8,117 nt of DNA from JACQNR01 sp049515175 (GTDB lineage Bacteria > Acidobacteriota > Terriglobia > UBA7540): the NCBI GenBank assembly GCA_049515175.1, contig JBEKUI010000214.1, positions 1 to 8,117 of the forward strand. Direction: 5' to 3'. Positions 1-6,489 of the stretch are shown here, one piece after another (within the stretch, counting starts at the first letter, position 1; the number at the start of each line of letters is the position of its first letter). The notes below the pieces were generated by a model, which saw nothing but the letters and a program-made list of their open reading frames with translations, was not told the origin of the DNA and did not search any database. The translations under genes were made by a program, and so were the position numbers.

Positions 1-24
1 AGTATTCATGGATTCTATTCCGGA

Positions 25-54
25 CTGTTAACTCTCAACTGTTGACTGTCAACT
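25..54. repeat. Interleaved short inverted repeats, AT-richer than surroundings
   Basis: This stretch is built from alternating copies of TCAAC and its complement GTTGA. TCAAC-T-GTTGA spans 35-45, GTTGA-CTG-TCAAC spans 41-53, and the palindrome GTTAAC lies at 27-32. The 41-53 hairpin is followed by TATTTTT (54-60), so it could act as a weak terminator for a gene to the left of the window. It could also be an intergenic dispersed repeat. No protein can be assigned to positions 1-60. Confidence 0.45.
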
Positions 55-74
55 ATTTTTCCCGCCAGCGTGAG

Positions 75-100
75 CCCTCTCTGCACGAGGGATGAGAGGG
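75..100 (+). other. Inverted repeat in the atpE 5' leader (alternative hairpins)
   Basis: CCCTCTC (75-81) can pair perfectly with GAGAGGG (94-100) around a 12-nt loop. The first five bases, CCCTC (75-79), can instead pair with GAGGG (87-91), so two mutually exclusive stems are possible. The element ends 67 nt before the atpE start, inside the presumed untranslated leader. No riboswitch class is recognised. It could be an mRNA-stability or regulatory hairpin, or chance in GC-rich DNA. Confidence 0.35.
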
Positions 101-154
101 AACCACCTCCTGACGGAATTCACAAGGGCTTCCCTCAGACGCGAGGCGAGTCCG

Positions 155-160
155 AAGGAG
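155..160 (+). promoter_or_regulatory. Ribosome binding site of atpE
   Basis: AAGGAG lies 7 nt before the ATG at 168. It is a near-perfect Shine-Dalgarno sequence at ideal spacing and supports the long, leader-containing form of AtpE over the internal start at 273. Confidence 0.85.
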
Positions 161-167
161 AAGAACG

Positions 168-485
168 ATGAAACGGAACGTTCTGATGTTTTTGTACTCG
201 GTGGCTGGCCTGCTGCTGGCCACACCGGCGTTCGGGCAAACGCCCGCCGGCGGCGCGGGGCCGGAGTCCCACATGTGGATCTGGATCACGTCGGGTTTCG
301 CCATGGCCATTGCTTCGGCCGCCTGCGGTTATGCGCAGTCGAAAGCCACCGCCGCGGCGTGCGAAGGCTTGGCGCGCAATCCTGGTGCCCGTCCGGGCAT
401 CCAATTCGCGCTCATCCTGGCCCTGGTGCTCATTGAGTCCATGGCTCTCTACACCTTCGCGATCATTTTCCTGAAGGTCGCCTGA
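168..485 (+). CDS. atpE: F1Fo ATP synthase subunit c (c-ring proteolipid)
   Basis: This gene encodes the 105-residue c subunit, which forms the rotating membrane ring of the F1Fo ATP synthase and carries ions through Fo. Residues about 37-64 form helix 1, the polar loop has the expected R70-N71-P72, and residues about 78-102 form helix 2 with the ion-carrying carboxylate E90 followed by S91 and Y95. Q57 in helix 1 aligns with the Gln of Na+-binding rings. The helix 1 glycine motif is degenerate (S50-x-A52-x-G54-x-A56). Residues 1-23 look like a signal peptide: K2, R3, a hydrophobic stretch at 5-18, and an A21-F22-G23 cleavage-like site. Removing them leaves 82 residues, a normal c length. The start is supported by AAGGAG 7 nt upstream. 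An internal ATG at 273 preceded by GGAG would give a 70-residue protein. A terminator follows at once, with no atpF. The family call is secure; the leader processing and ion choice are inference. Confidence 0.95.
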   Translation: MKRNVLMFLYSVAGLLLATPAFGQTPAGGAGPESHMWIWITSGFAMAIASAACGYAQSKATAAACEGLARNPGARPGIQFALILALVLIESMALYTFAIIFLKVA

Positions 486-517
486 AGCCTGCGCCAGTTC
501 GGATTGACCTTCACGAG

Positions 518-550
518 GGGGGAGGCGAAAGCCTCCCCCTTTTTGTTTTT
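518..550 (+). terminator. Strong intrinsic terminator of atpE
   Basis: A perfect 9-bp GC-rich stem (GGGGGAGGC at 518-526 with GCCTCCCCC at 531-539) is capped by a GAAA tetraloop (527-530). Two weaker pairs can extend it outward. It is followed directly by TTTTTGTTTTT (540-550). The structure starts 32 nt after the atpE stop codon and is oriented for plus-strand transcription only, because the minus-strand reading has no T-tract after the stem. It marks atpE as the last gene of its transcript. Confidence 0.93.
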
Positions 551-614
551 GGCGATAGTTTGTTTGTCGGGCAATTAGCGTGTTTCCTTGCCCAGAAGAG
601 CAGAGCAGAAGGCA

Positions 615-631
615 GAAGGCTTCACGCCTTC
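615..631. other. Small hairpin downstream of nuoN
   Basis: GAAGGC (615-620) pairs perfectly with GCCTTC (626-631) around the 5-nt loop TTCAC. It lies 16 bp beyond the nuoN stop and is the best candidate for a 3' end of the nuo transcript. On the minus strand it is followed by a pyrimidine-rich tail (TGCCTTCTGC) and not a true T-run, so a standard intrinsic terminator is not shown. On the plus strand a T5CTT tract starts 10 nt after the stem, which is too far for a good terminator. Confidence 0.3.
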
Positions 632-646
632 GGTGACGCGTTTTTC

Positions 647-2104
647 TTAAGGATGCGTTGAGGCAGCGAGTTGCGCCAGAATCGAGAAGGTGCCAGGGAA
701 GAGACCGAGATAGAGAATGCCGACGACACTCACGGCCATTGCAATCTTAAGCGCCCAGGGGAGGGGAGCGCGCGAGGCTTCACCTTCCCCCTCCTGCATG
801 TACATCACGACGACGAGCCGCAAGTAGTAGTACACGGAAACCACGCTGGCGAGGACCGCGATGACCGTCAGACCAATCAGGTGCGAGTGCACGGCGGCGC
901 GGAAGAGATAGAACTTCCCCAGGAATCCCGCCGTTGTGGGGAAGCCGGCGAGGGAGAGCATCAAAACGGTCAGGCACGCGGCCACGCCGGGCCGAGTGAA
1001 ACCGAGGCCGCGAAAGTCCTCAATTCGCGTGGCGCGTTCGCCCGTCCCCGCCACGTGCGCGACGAGCAAAAACGCGCCGATATTCATCAGGGCGTACGCG
1101 GCCAGGTAAAACATCACCGCCGCCGTGCCTTCCCGCCCTCCCGCAGTCATTCCCACCAGTACATAGCCAGCATGCGCAATCGCGGAATAGGCGAGGAGCC
1201 GTTTGATGTTGGTTTGGAGCAGCGCCGCCAGGTTTCCGATCACCATGGTCAGAACAGCGGAGATCCAGAGGAGCCAGAAAAGGACGGAAGTCGCGCTCGC
1301 CAGCGGCCCCAGGAGGATACGGAGCAGGACCGCGAAGGCCGCGGCCTTGGGCCCGGTGGAGAGGAATGCCGTGACGGGAGACGGCGCGCCTTGATAGACA
1401 TCCGGCGTCCAGACGTGAAACGGCGCGACGGAGACTTTGAACGCCAAGCCGACGAACATGAGGATGATCGCCAACCCTACGAACGAGGACGGGTTCAACG
1501 CCTCGCCCGATCGGCCCAGCCGTTCTGCGGCATCCAGCAGGTTTGTCGTGCCGGTCACCCCATAAAGGAAGGCAATCCCATAAAGGAAGAACGCCGTGGC
1601 GAACGAGCCCAGCAGGAAGTATTTGAGCGACGATTCGTTGGAGAGCGGATCGTGGCGCTTGAAGCCGGCGAGGATGTAAGTCGAGATGGAGGATATCTCG
1701 AGACCCAGAAAGATCATGATGAGGTCCACTGAGGCGGCCATGAAGCACATCCCCACGGTGGCGAGCAGGACCAGAGCATAGAACTCCCCATGATGAATAT
1801 TGTCCCGCTGGAGGTAATCCATCGACCCCAGCAGGCACAGGGCGGCGATGCCGAGGAAAATGAAAGTAAAAAACAGACTGAAGTGGTCGGCCAGAATCGC
1901 GCCGCCAAAGGCCAGGCCGGGAGACTCCGCGGTCCGCACCGCGGCCGCGGCTGCTGCCACTACGCCGAAGATCGAGAACCAGCCGAGCAGCGTCCGCCGC
2001 GAGGGCGGGAGGAACGGTTCAAACAGCATCACCAGGATGGCGAAGCCGGAAAGGATGATCTGCGGCAGGATGCGAACGAGATCGCCGGCTTGGACCGTGA
2101 TCAT
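647..2104 (-). CDS. nuoN: NADH-quinone oxidoreductase subunit N
   Basis: NuoN (485 residues, the length of E. coli NuoN) is one of the three antiporter-like proton-pumping subunits of the complex I membrane arm. It is hydrophobic throughout, in keeping with the family's 14 membrane helices. The proton-path residues are in place: E136 in GLEISS, K161 in SLKYFLLG, K223 in AFKVSVAPFHVW, K253 in GPKAAAF, K301 and Y306 in IKRLLAYS, H311, and K397 in FLGKF. The frame stays open for 40 codons upstream, to an ATG at 2224. The ATG at 2104 is preferred because it forms an ATGA overlap with the nuoM stop, has GGAGG just upstream, and places the protein start as in homologues. The upstream 40 residues are hydrophilic and fully overlap nuoM. 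It ends with TAA as the last gene of the operon. A 13-bp in-frame direct repeat (1559-1571 and 1577-1589) encodes FLYG-IA-FLYG. Confidence 0.97.
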   Translation of the reverse strand: MITVQAGDLVRILPQIILSGFAILVMLFEPFLPPSRRTLLGWFSIFGVVAAAAAAVRTAESPGLAFGGAILADHFSLFFTFIFLGIAALCLLGSMDYLQRDNIHHGEFYALVLLATVGMCFMAASVDLIMIFLGLEISSISTYILAGFKRHDPLSNESSLKYFLLGSFATAFFLYGIAFLYGVTGTTNLLDAAERLGRSGEALNPSSFVGLAIILMFVGLAFKVSVAPFHVWTPDVYQGAPSPVTAFLSTGPKAAAFAVLLRILLGPLASATSVLFWLLWISAVLTMVIGNLAALLQTNIKRLLAYSAIAHAGYVLVGMTAGGREGTAAVMFYLAAYALMNIGAFLLVAHVAGTGERATRIEDFRGLGFTRPGVAACLTVLMLSLAGFPTTAGFLGKFYLFRAAVHSHLIGLTVIAVLASVVSVYYYLRLVVVMYMQEGEGEASRAPLPWALKIAMAVSVVGILYLGLFPGTFSILAQLAASTHP

Positions 2105-3633
2105 CGCCCCTCCCCCGTTGGTTCCGTCGCGAAGTACGCCGGCCCGCGTTCCACGCTCTGAATCACCTGCGCGGTACTCAAATCGAGCCGGCGCAGGAAG
2201 GGCTGCGGGTAGATTCCCATCCACAGGATGACGAACACCAGCGACACGAGGATGATCTTCTCGCGGTCGTTCAGGTCGGGGATGGCCCGGTTCTTTTCGT
2301 TGGTCACTTCGCCATAAAAAACCCGCTGGTACATCCAGAGCAGATACACCGCGGCGAAGATGACTCCCACGGCGGCGAGCGCCGCATACCAGGGCCGAAC
2401 GTGATAGGCCCCCAGGATGATCAGGAACTCACCCACAAAGCCATTGAGCAGCGGCAGTCCGAGAGAGGAAAGCGCCACGATGAGGAAGAACGCGCTGTAG
2501 GTGGGCACGGTGGTCGCCAGACCGCCATACTCCGCGATGAGCCGTGTGTGTCGGCGGTCGTAAAGCATTCCGACCAGAATGAAGAGCGCGCCGGTGGAGA
2601 CGCCGTGGCTGCACATCTGGTAGATCGCTCCCTCCATCCCGGCCATATTGAAGGTGAAAATTCCGAGCACCACGAAGCCCATGTGCGCGACCGATGAATA
2701 GGCCACGAGCTTTTTCATGTCCGGTTGCACCATGGCGACGAGCGAGCCGTAGAGGATGCCGACGATGGCGAGGATGATGATCACCGGCGCCAGTTCGCGC
2801 GAAACCTGGGGAAAGAGCGGCAGGCAGAAGCGCAGCATTCCGTAGGTGCCCATCTTCAGCAGCACGCCGGCGAGGATCACGGAGCCAGCGGTGGGCGCCT
2901 CGACGTGCGCGTCGGGCAGCCAGGTGTGGAACGGAAACATCGGCACTTTGATGGCAAAGGCGATGAAGAACGCCAGGAAGAGAAGAATCTGCGCGTTTCC
3001 GGAGAGGGCAATGGTGCTCGCTGAGATTTGCCGCCGGATGACTTCCAGATCGAAAGAACCCGTTACGTTATAAAGGTAGAGAATGCCCACCAGCATCAGC
3101 GCCGAGCCGACCATCGTGTACAGAATGAACTTCACGGCGGCGTAAACGCGCCGCTCATGCCCCCAGACTCCGATCAGGAAATACATCGGGATGAGCATGA
3201 CTTCCCAGAAAACGAAGAAGAGGAAGAGGTCCAGAGAGGCAAAGACTCCGATCATGCCCGTTTCGAGGGCGAGGAGGAAAAGGAAGAACTCTTTCGCGTG
3301 CCGCGTGATGCTGGTCCACGAAGCCAGAATTGCGAGCGGCGTCAGGAAGGCCGTGAGGAGGATCAACAGGAGGCTCAGACCGTCAATCCCCAGGTGATAG
3401 CTGATGGGTGGGGAATCGATCCAGGGCCGGAACTCGGTAAACTGCATTCCCGGTTGATAAGGGCTGAAGAGGATAAACATCCAGACGGCCAGGGCGAAGA
3501 CTGCGAGTGAAACGCCGAGCGCCACTTGCCGGATGCGCCCCTCCGCTTGGCGCGGCAGCAGGGCAATGGCGAGTGCGCCCGCCAGGGGGAGGAACGTCAA
3601 GACCGTGAGTTGATGACTATTGAACCAAACCAT
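2101..3633 (-). CDS. nuoM: NADH-quinone oxidoreductase subunit M
   Basis: NuoM (510 residues from this start) is the middle antiporter-like proton-pumping subunit of complex I. All expected charged or protonatable residues can be seen: E144 in FFVFWEVMLIP, the same number as in E. coli, K229 in FAIKVPMFPFHTW, K260 in LLKMGTYG, H317 in SVAHMGF, H343 in CSHGVS, and E402 in GFVGEF. The discontinuous-helix signature PFHTWLPDAHVEAPTAGSV follows K229. The frame also allows a TTG start at 3654, adding 7 residues. That TTG has AGGAAG only 2 nt upstream, too close for good initiation, so the ATG at 3633 is chosen; its own Shine-Dalgarno (GGAAGA directly abutting it) is weak. It starts 27 bp after the nuoL stop and overlaps nuoN by 4 bp, which suggests coupled translation. 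The product is secure; the exact start is less so. Confidence 0.96.
   Translation of the reverse strand: MVWFNSHQLTVLTFLPLAGALAIALLPRQAEGRIRQVALGVSLAVFALAVWMFILFSPYQPGMQFTEFRPWIDSPPISYHLGIDGLSLLLILLTAFLTPLAILASWTSITRHAKEFFLFLLALETGMIGVFASLDLFLFFVFWEVMLIPMYFLIGVWGHERRVYAAVKFILYTMVGSALMLVGILYLYNVTGSFDLEVIRRQISASTIALSGNAQILLFLAFFIAFAIKVPMFPFHTWLPDAHVEAPTAGSVILAGVLLKMGTYGMLRFCLPLFPQVSRELAPVIIILAIVGILYGSLVAMVQPDMKKLVAYSSVAHMGFVVLGIFTFNMAGMEGAIYQMCSHGVSTGALFILVGMLYDRRHTRLIAEYGGLATTVPTYSAFFLIVALSSLGLPLLNGFVGEFLIILGAYHVRPWYAALAAVGVIFAAVYLLWMYQRVFYGEVTNEKNRAIPDLNDREKIILVSLVFVILWMGIYPQPFLRRLDLSTAQVIQSVERGPAYFATEPTGEGR
2109..2113 (-). promoter_or_regulatory. Ribosome binding site that fixes the nuoN start
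   Basis: Read on the minus strand, GGAGG sits inside a G-rich run and lies 4 nt before the ATG at 2104. It is within the last codons of nuoM. Together with the ATGA stop-start overlap it supports the shorter NuoN over the 40-residue upstream extension. Confidence 0.7.
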
Positions 3634-3660
3634 TCTTCCAAGTCCAGACCACAAAACTTC

Positions 3661-5607
3661 CTATCCGTGGAGGAGGGCATAGCCCAGCCACAGCACGGCG
3701 CCCAGCAAGACCCAGGTGGCGTAACTGCGCAGGTTGCCGGACTGAATCCGCCGCAGCACTCCGCCCAGGCCCAGGGTGGCTTCCGCGCTGCCGTCCACCA
3801 TCACGCCGTCGATGGCGGCGGCGTCAGTGGCACGCCACAGAACTTTGTCCGACAGGCGCTTGATGGGGTTGACGAACAGCCAGTCGTAGGCCTCGTCCAC
3901 GTAGTACTTGCGGACCAGGAGTTGATAGATTCCCCCAAAGCGGGCGGCGAGCTGGCGGGGAATTTCGGTTGATTTGAGGTAAAACCAGAGAGCCACACCG
4001 ATTCCCAGAAAAGCCGCCGCCACAGAAACGCCCATGATTTCCAGGTGGCTCAAACCGTGCTCGGCGGGACGCAGGTTCTCTGCAGCGAGAAGAGCCGTCG
4101 AGCGTGCAAAGACCGGATCGAGGTATGCGTCGAAGCGCTCCACGCCGCCCCAGGCCTTCGGCCAACTGAGGTAGCCCGCGACGACGGAAAAGAATGCCAG
4201 GACCATCAGGGGACGCGTCATTTTTGAACTGCTTTCATGGACGTGGCTCTGGACGTGGGGTTCCACGCGCGAGGACCCGTGGAATGTCAGCAGCAGCCCT
4301 CGGAACATATAGAAGGCCGTCATGCCGGCAGTGAACACTGCCAGCCAGAAGATGAGCGGATGTCCCAGCGGACCTTCATAGGCTCCCACCAGAATCTCGT
4401 CCTTGCTGAAGAAACCGGAAAACAAAGGGACTCCGCTGATGGCAAGGGTGGCGATGAAAAATGTCAGCCAGGTCGTGCCCAGCTTGGAGCGCAGCCCACC
4501 CATCTTGCGCATGTCGAGTTCGCCGCTCATGGCGTGCATGACGCTGCCGGCGGCGAGGAAGAGCAGGGATTTGAAGAATGCGTGGGTCATCAGGTGGAAG
4601 ATTCCGGCGGCGAACGCGCCCACGCCGCACGCGACGAACATGTAACCGAGCTGGCTGATTGTCGAGTAGGCGAGCATTCGCTTCAGGTCGTTCTGCGTAA
4701 GAGCGATGGTGGCGGCGTAAAACGCCGTCAGCACCCCGACGGTGCCCACCACGGCCAGCGCCATGGGCGCGTGGGCGAAAAGAATGCTTGAACGTGCGAC
4801 GAGGTAAACGCCGGCGGTCACCATGGTGGCCGCGTGGATCAAGGCGCTCACGGGTGTGGGGCCTTCCATGGCGTCGGGGAGCCAGACGTAGAGCGGCAAC
4901 TGCGCGGACTTTCCCGCTGCGCCCAGGAAGAGCAACAGTCCGGCAGCCGTCAGCGCGCCTTGCATGGAGCCCGGAGGCATGGTGCCGATTCGGTCAAAGA
5001 TGTACTGAAAGTCCGCGGACCCGAAACTCCAGTAGAGCAAGGCCACGGCGATGGTGAATCCGGCGTCTCCGATGCGCGTGACGACGAAGGCTTTTTTCCC
5101 GGCGTCGGCGGCCGACTTCTTGCGGAAGTAAAAACCGATGAGGAGATAAGAGCAGAGGCCCACACCCTCCCAGCCCACAAACATCAGCGGGTAGTTCGCG
5201 GCCGTGACGAGGATCAGCATCATGAAGAGGAACAGGTTCAGGTAGCAGAAGAAACGGTAGTAACCGCCTTCGTGCTCCATGTAGCCGCGCGAGTAGAGGT
5301 GAATCAGAAAGGCGACGAAAGTCACCGTGACGGTCATCACGAGGGTCAGGCGATCGTAGTAGAGCGCAAAGTCCGCGCGGAAAGGACCCGCCTCGATCCA
5401 GGTGAAATACGACTGGATGAAGGGCAGCGGTTCTGTTGCCAGGTGCGAATAGGTCCAGGCGGCCAGGAGCGCAAAGAGCGCGGCAAGGCCCGCCGCCCCG
5501 CAGCCGATGAGCGAGACGGTGGCCTGGGCAAATCGGCGGCCGAAGATGCCGTTCAGCGCGGCCCCGATGAGGGGTGGAAGCAGAATGAGCAGGAGTAGGT
5601 TTTCCAT
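3661..5607 (-). CDS. nuoL: NADH-quinone oxidoreductase subunit L
   Basis: NuoL (648 residues) is the distal antiporter-like pump of the complex I membrane arm. It also supplies the long lateral amphipathic helix that runs along NuoM and NuoN. The core carries E147 in VGWEGVGLCSY, D181 after R178-I-G, K233 in AAGKSAQLPLYVW, H258 in SALIHAATMV, H338 and H342 in HLMTHAFFKS, K346, and K402 in FSKDEIL, which match the E. coli proton-path residues. A soluble, His-containing stretch at about 445-465 precedes the C-terminal region. The KYYVDEAYDWLFVNPIKRLSD segment (567-587) and the final hydrophobic helix (about 628-646) are typical of the lateral-helix end. The start is the first ATG in frame after a 74-bp gap from nuoK; the only Shine-Dalgarno-like sequence is a weak AAGAAG. 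Its length fits the family, with no frameshift or missing key residue. Confidence 0.97.
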   Translation of the reverse strand: MENLLLLILLPPLIGAALNGIFGRRFAQATVSLIGCGAAGLAALFALLAAWTYSHLATEPLPFIQSYFTWIEAGPFRADFALYYDRLTLVMTVTVTFVAFLIHLYSRGYMEHEGGYYRFFCYLNLFLFMMLILVTAANYPLMFVGWEGVGLCSYLLIGFYFRKKSAADAGKKAFVVTRIGDAGFTIAVALLYWSFGSADFQYIFDRIGTMPPGSMQGALTAAGLLLFLGAAGKSAQLPLYVWLPDAMEGPTPVSALIHAATMVTAGVYLVARSSILFAHAPMALAVVGTVGVLTAFYAATIALTQNDLKRMLAYSTISQLGYMFVACGVGAFAAGIFHLMTHAFFKSLLFLAAGSVMHAMSGELDMRKMGGLRSKLGTTWLTFFIATLAISGVPLFSGFFSKDEILVGAYEGPLGHPLIFWLAVFTAGMTAFYMFRGLLLTFHGSSRVEPHVQSHVHESSSKMTRPLMVLAFFSVVAGYLSWPKAWGGVERFDAYLDPVFARSTALLAAENLRPAEHGLSHLEIMGVSVAAAFLGIGVALWFYLKSTEIPRQLAARFGGIYQLLVRKYYVDEAYDWLFVNPIKRLSDKVLWRATDAAAIDGVMVDGSAEATLGLGGVLRRIQSGNLRSYATWVLLGAVLWLGYALLHG

Positions 5608-5663
5608 GCGAACGCTTCTTAACCTATCTTGCCGGCGCTGGATGAAGGGCCGGGAGCCGAAAC

Positions 5664-5679
5664 GCGGGCCGATACCCGC
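5664..5679 (-). other. Hairpin in the nuoK-nuoL gap
   Basis: GCGGG and CCCGC form a 5-bp perfect stem around a 6-nt loop, starting just after the nuoK stop codon. There is no T-tract after it on the minus strand, so it is not a terminator. It sits in the only sizeable gap of the operon (5608-5681) and might stabilise an mRNA end or slow readthrough. With a stem this short in GC-rich DNA, chance is also likely. Confidence 0.25.
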
Positions 5680-5681
5680 CG

Positions 5682-5993
5682 CTACATCTTCATGGAGTCA
5701 AGCTCGTCGATCGTCAAGGTTGCCCGGTTGCGTTCCACCGCGATGATAATGGCCAAACCGACGGCGGCCTCGGCGGCTGCGACCACGATGACAAAGAACA
5801 CAATGACCTGTCCGTTCGGGTTGCCCAGATAGCGCGAGAATCCGATGAAGGCCAGGTTGACGGCGTTGAGCATCAGCTCGATGCACATGAAAATCGTGAT
5901 GATATTTCGCCGGACGACGAATCCGGCGGCACCCAGGCCGAACAGGATCACGCTCACCGCCAGGATGTGATGCAACGGAACCAACGCGTTCAC
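5682..5993 (-). CDS. nuoK: NADH-quinone oxidoreductase subunit K
   Basis: NuoK (103 residues) is a three-helix membrane subunit next to NuoJ and NuoN in complex I. It is homologous to MrpC of cation antiporters and to mitochondrial ND4L. Both conserved membrane glutamates are present: E39 in FMCIELMLNAVNL and E75 in AAAEAAVGLAI, equivalent to E. coli E36 and E72, which link the quinone site to the antiporter-like subunits. The start is a GTG one base after the nuoJ TGA, so reinitiation by the same ribosomes is likely. A TTG three codons downstream is a less likely alternative. The C-terminal tail TIDELDSMKM is slightly longer than in E. coli, whose NuoK has 100 residues. Confidence 0.96.
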   Translation of the reverse strand: MNALVPLHHILAVSVILFGLGAAGFVVRRNIITIFMCIELMLNAVNLAFIGFSRYLGNPNGQVIVFFVIVVAAAEAAVGLAIIIAVERNRATLTIDELDSMKM

Positions 5994-5994
5994 C

Positions 5995-6486
5995 TCATAA
6001 CTGCTTCTTGGCCAGCACCACGGCGCCCAGAACCGCCACGAGAATCAAAACCGACGTCACCTCAAAAGGCAGAACATAATTCCGAAACAGCAATTCGCCC
6101 ACCGCGCGCGGGCTGCCATCAAAGGCCTGGGCCGCGGGCGCCGCGGCTCCCGCGAAGCGCCCCCAGATTGCGAAAAGAATCTCGGCCATGAACGCAGCGA
6201 GCAGCGGCACGCCCAATCTCCGCGCCATCGCGCTGCCAGCGGTGGGCGTTTCCTGCCGGGCGTTGAGGAGCATAATCACCAGAACGAAAAGCACCATGAT
6301 CGCCCCGGCGTAAACGATGACCTGCACGACGGCCAGGAATTCCGCCCCCAGGAGGAGGTAGATCACGGCCAGGGAACAGAGCACCACGATCAGCGAGAGG
6401 GCGCTGTAAACCGGTGTCCTCTGCAGGACCACATTGAGCCCGGCGAGGATAGCCACGGCGGCGAAGATGTAAAACAGCGGAGCCAT
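5995..6486 (-). CDS. nuoJ: NADH-quinone oxidoreductase subunit J
   Basis: NuoJ (163 residues) is a five-helix membrane subunit of complex I, the counterpart of mitochondrial ND6. The diagnostic third helix, with VVQVIVYAGAIMVLFVLVIM at about 53-72, includes the pi-bulge region whose rotation is thought to open the water path from the quinone cavity. E49 precedes it. The last helix carries the family ending PFEVTSVLILVAVLGAVVLAKK (140-161). The loop at about 76-90 and the alanine-rich stretch at about 112-121 are variable in the family. The ATG lies 3 bp after the nuoH stop with only a weak Shine-Dalgarno sequence (GAGCGG), so translational coupling is likely. In most bacteria nuoI stands between nuoH and nuoJ; here there is no room for it. 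Confidence 0.96.
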   Translation of the reverse strand: MAPLFYIFAAVAILAGLNVVLQRTPVYSALSLIVVLCSLAVIYLLLGAEFLAVVQVIVYAGAIMVLFVLVIMLLNARQETPTAGSAMARRLGVPLLAAFMAEILFAIWGRFAGAAAPAAQAFDGSPRAVGELLFRNYVLPFEVTSVLILVAVLGAVVLAKKQL

Positions 6487-6489
6487 CGT

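Noticed and set aside
1..60. Tail of an upstream gene such as atpB at the left edge
   Set aside because: The short open stretches do not resemble the conserved end of subunit a, and two of the three plus frames stop within 45 bp. No assignment is possible.
42..70. A sigma70-type promoter for atpE with TTGACT as the -35 element
   Set aside because: No acceptable -10 hexamer lies 16-19 bp downstream, where the sequence is GC-rich (around CCAGCG). TTGACT is explained equally well by the repeat.
92..436. Plus-strand frame overlapping atpE
   Set aside because: It is out of frame with atpE, its product is Arg/His-rich, and it shows no recognisable motif. atpE has the clear family match and the ribosome binding site.
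569..593. GGGCAA/TTGCCC inverted repeat as a nuo terminator
   Set aside because: The stem is only 6 bp with a 13-nt loop and there is no T-tract after it on either strand.
671..1732. Long plus-strand open frame opposite nuoN (353 codons)
   Set aside because: Its product is rich in Arg, Glu, His and Gln with no recognisable domain. It is the antisense shadow of a clearly conserved membrane protein gene in GC-rich DNA. The same holds for the long plus-strand frames opposite nuoM and nuoL, such as 3028-3510 and 4834-5598.
2105..2224. N-terminal extension of NuoN by 40 residues
   Set aside because: The extension is hydrophilic, lies wholly inside nuoM in another frame and has no counterpart in the family. 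The ATG at 2104 has a G-rich Shine-Dalgarno sequence and an ATGA overlap.
647..5993. An Mrp cation antiporter or hydrogenase membrane module instead of complex I
   Set aside because: These share the NuoL/M/N-like and NuoK-like folds. The presence of nuoG, nuoH and nuoJ, the L-M-N order, and the NuoL C-terminal lateral-helix region identify complex I.
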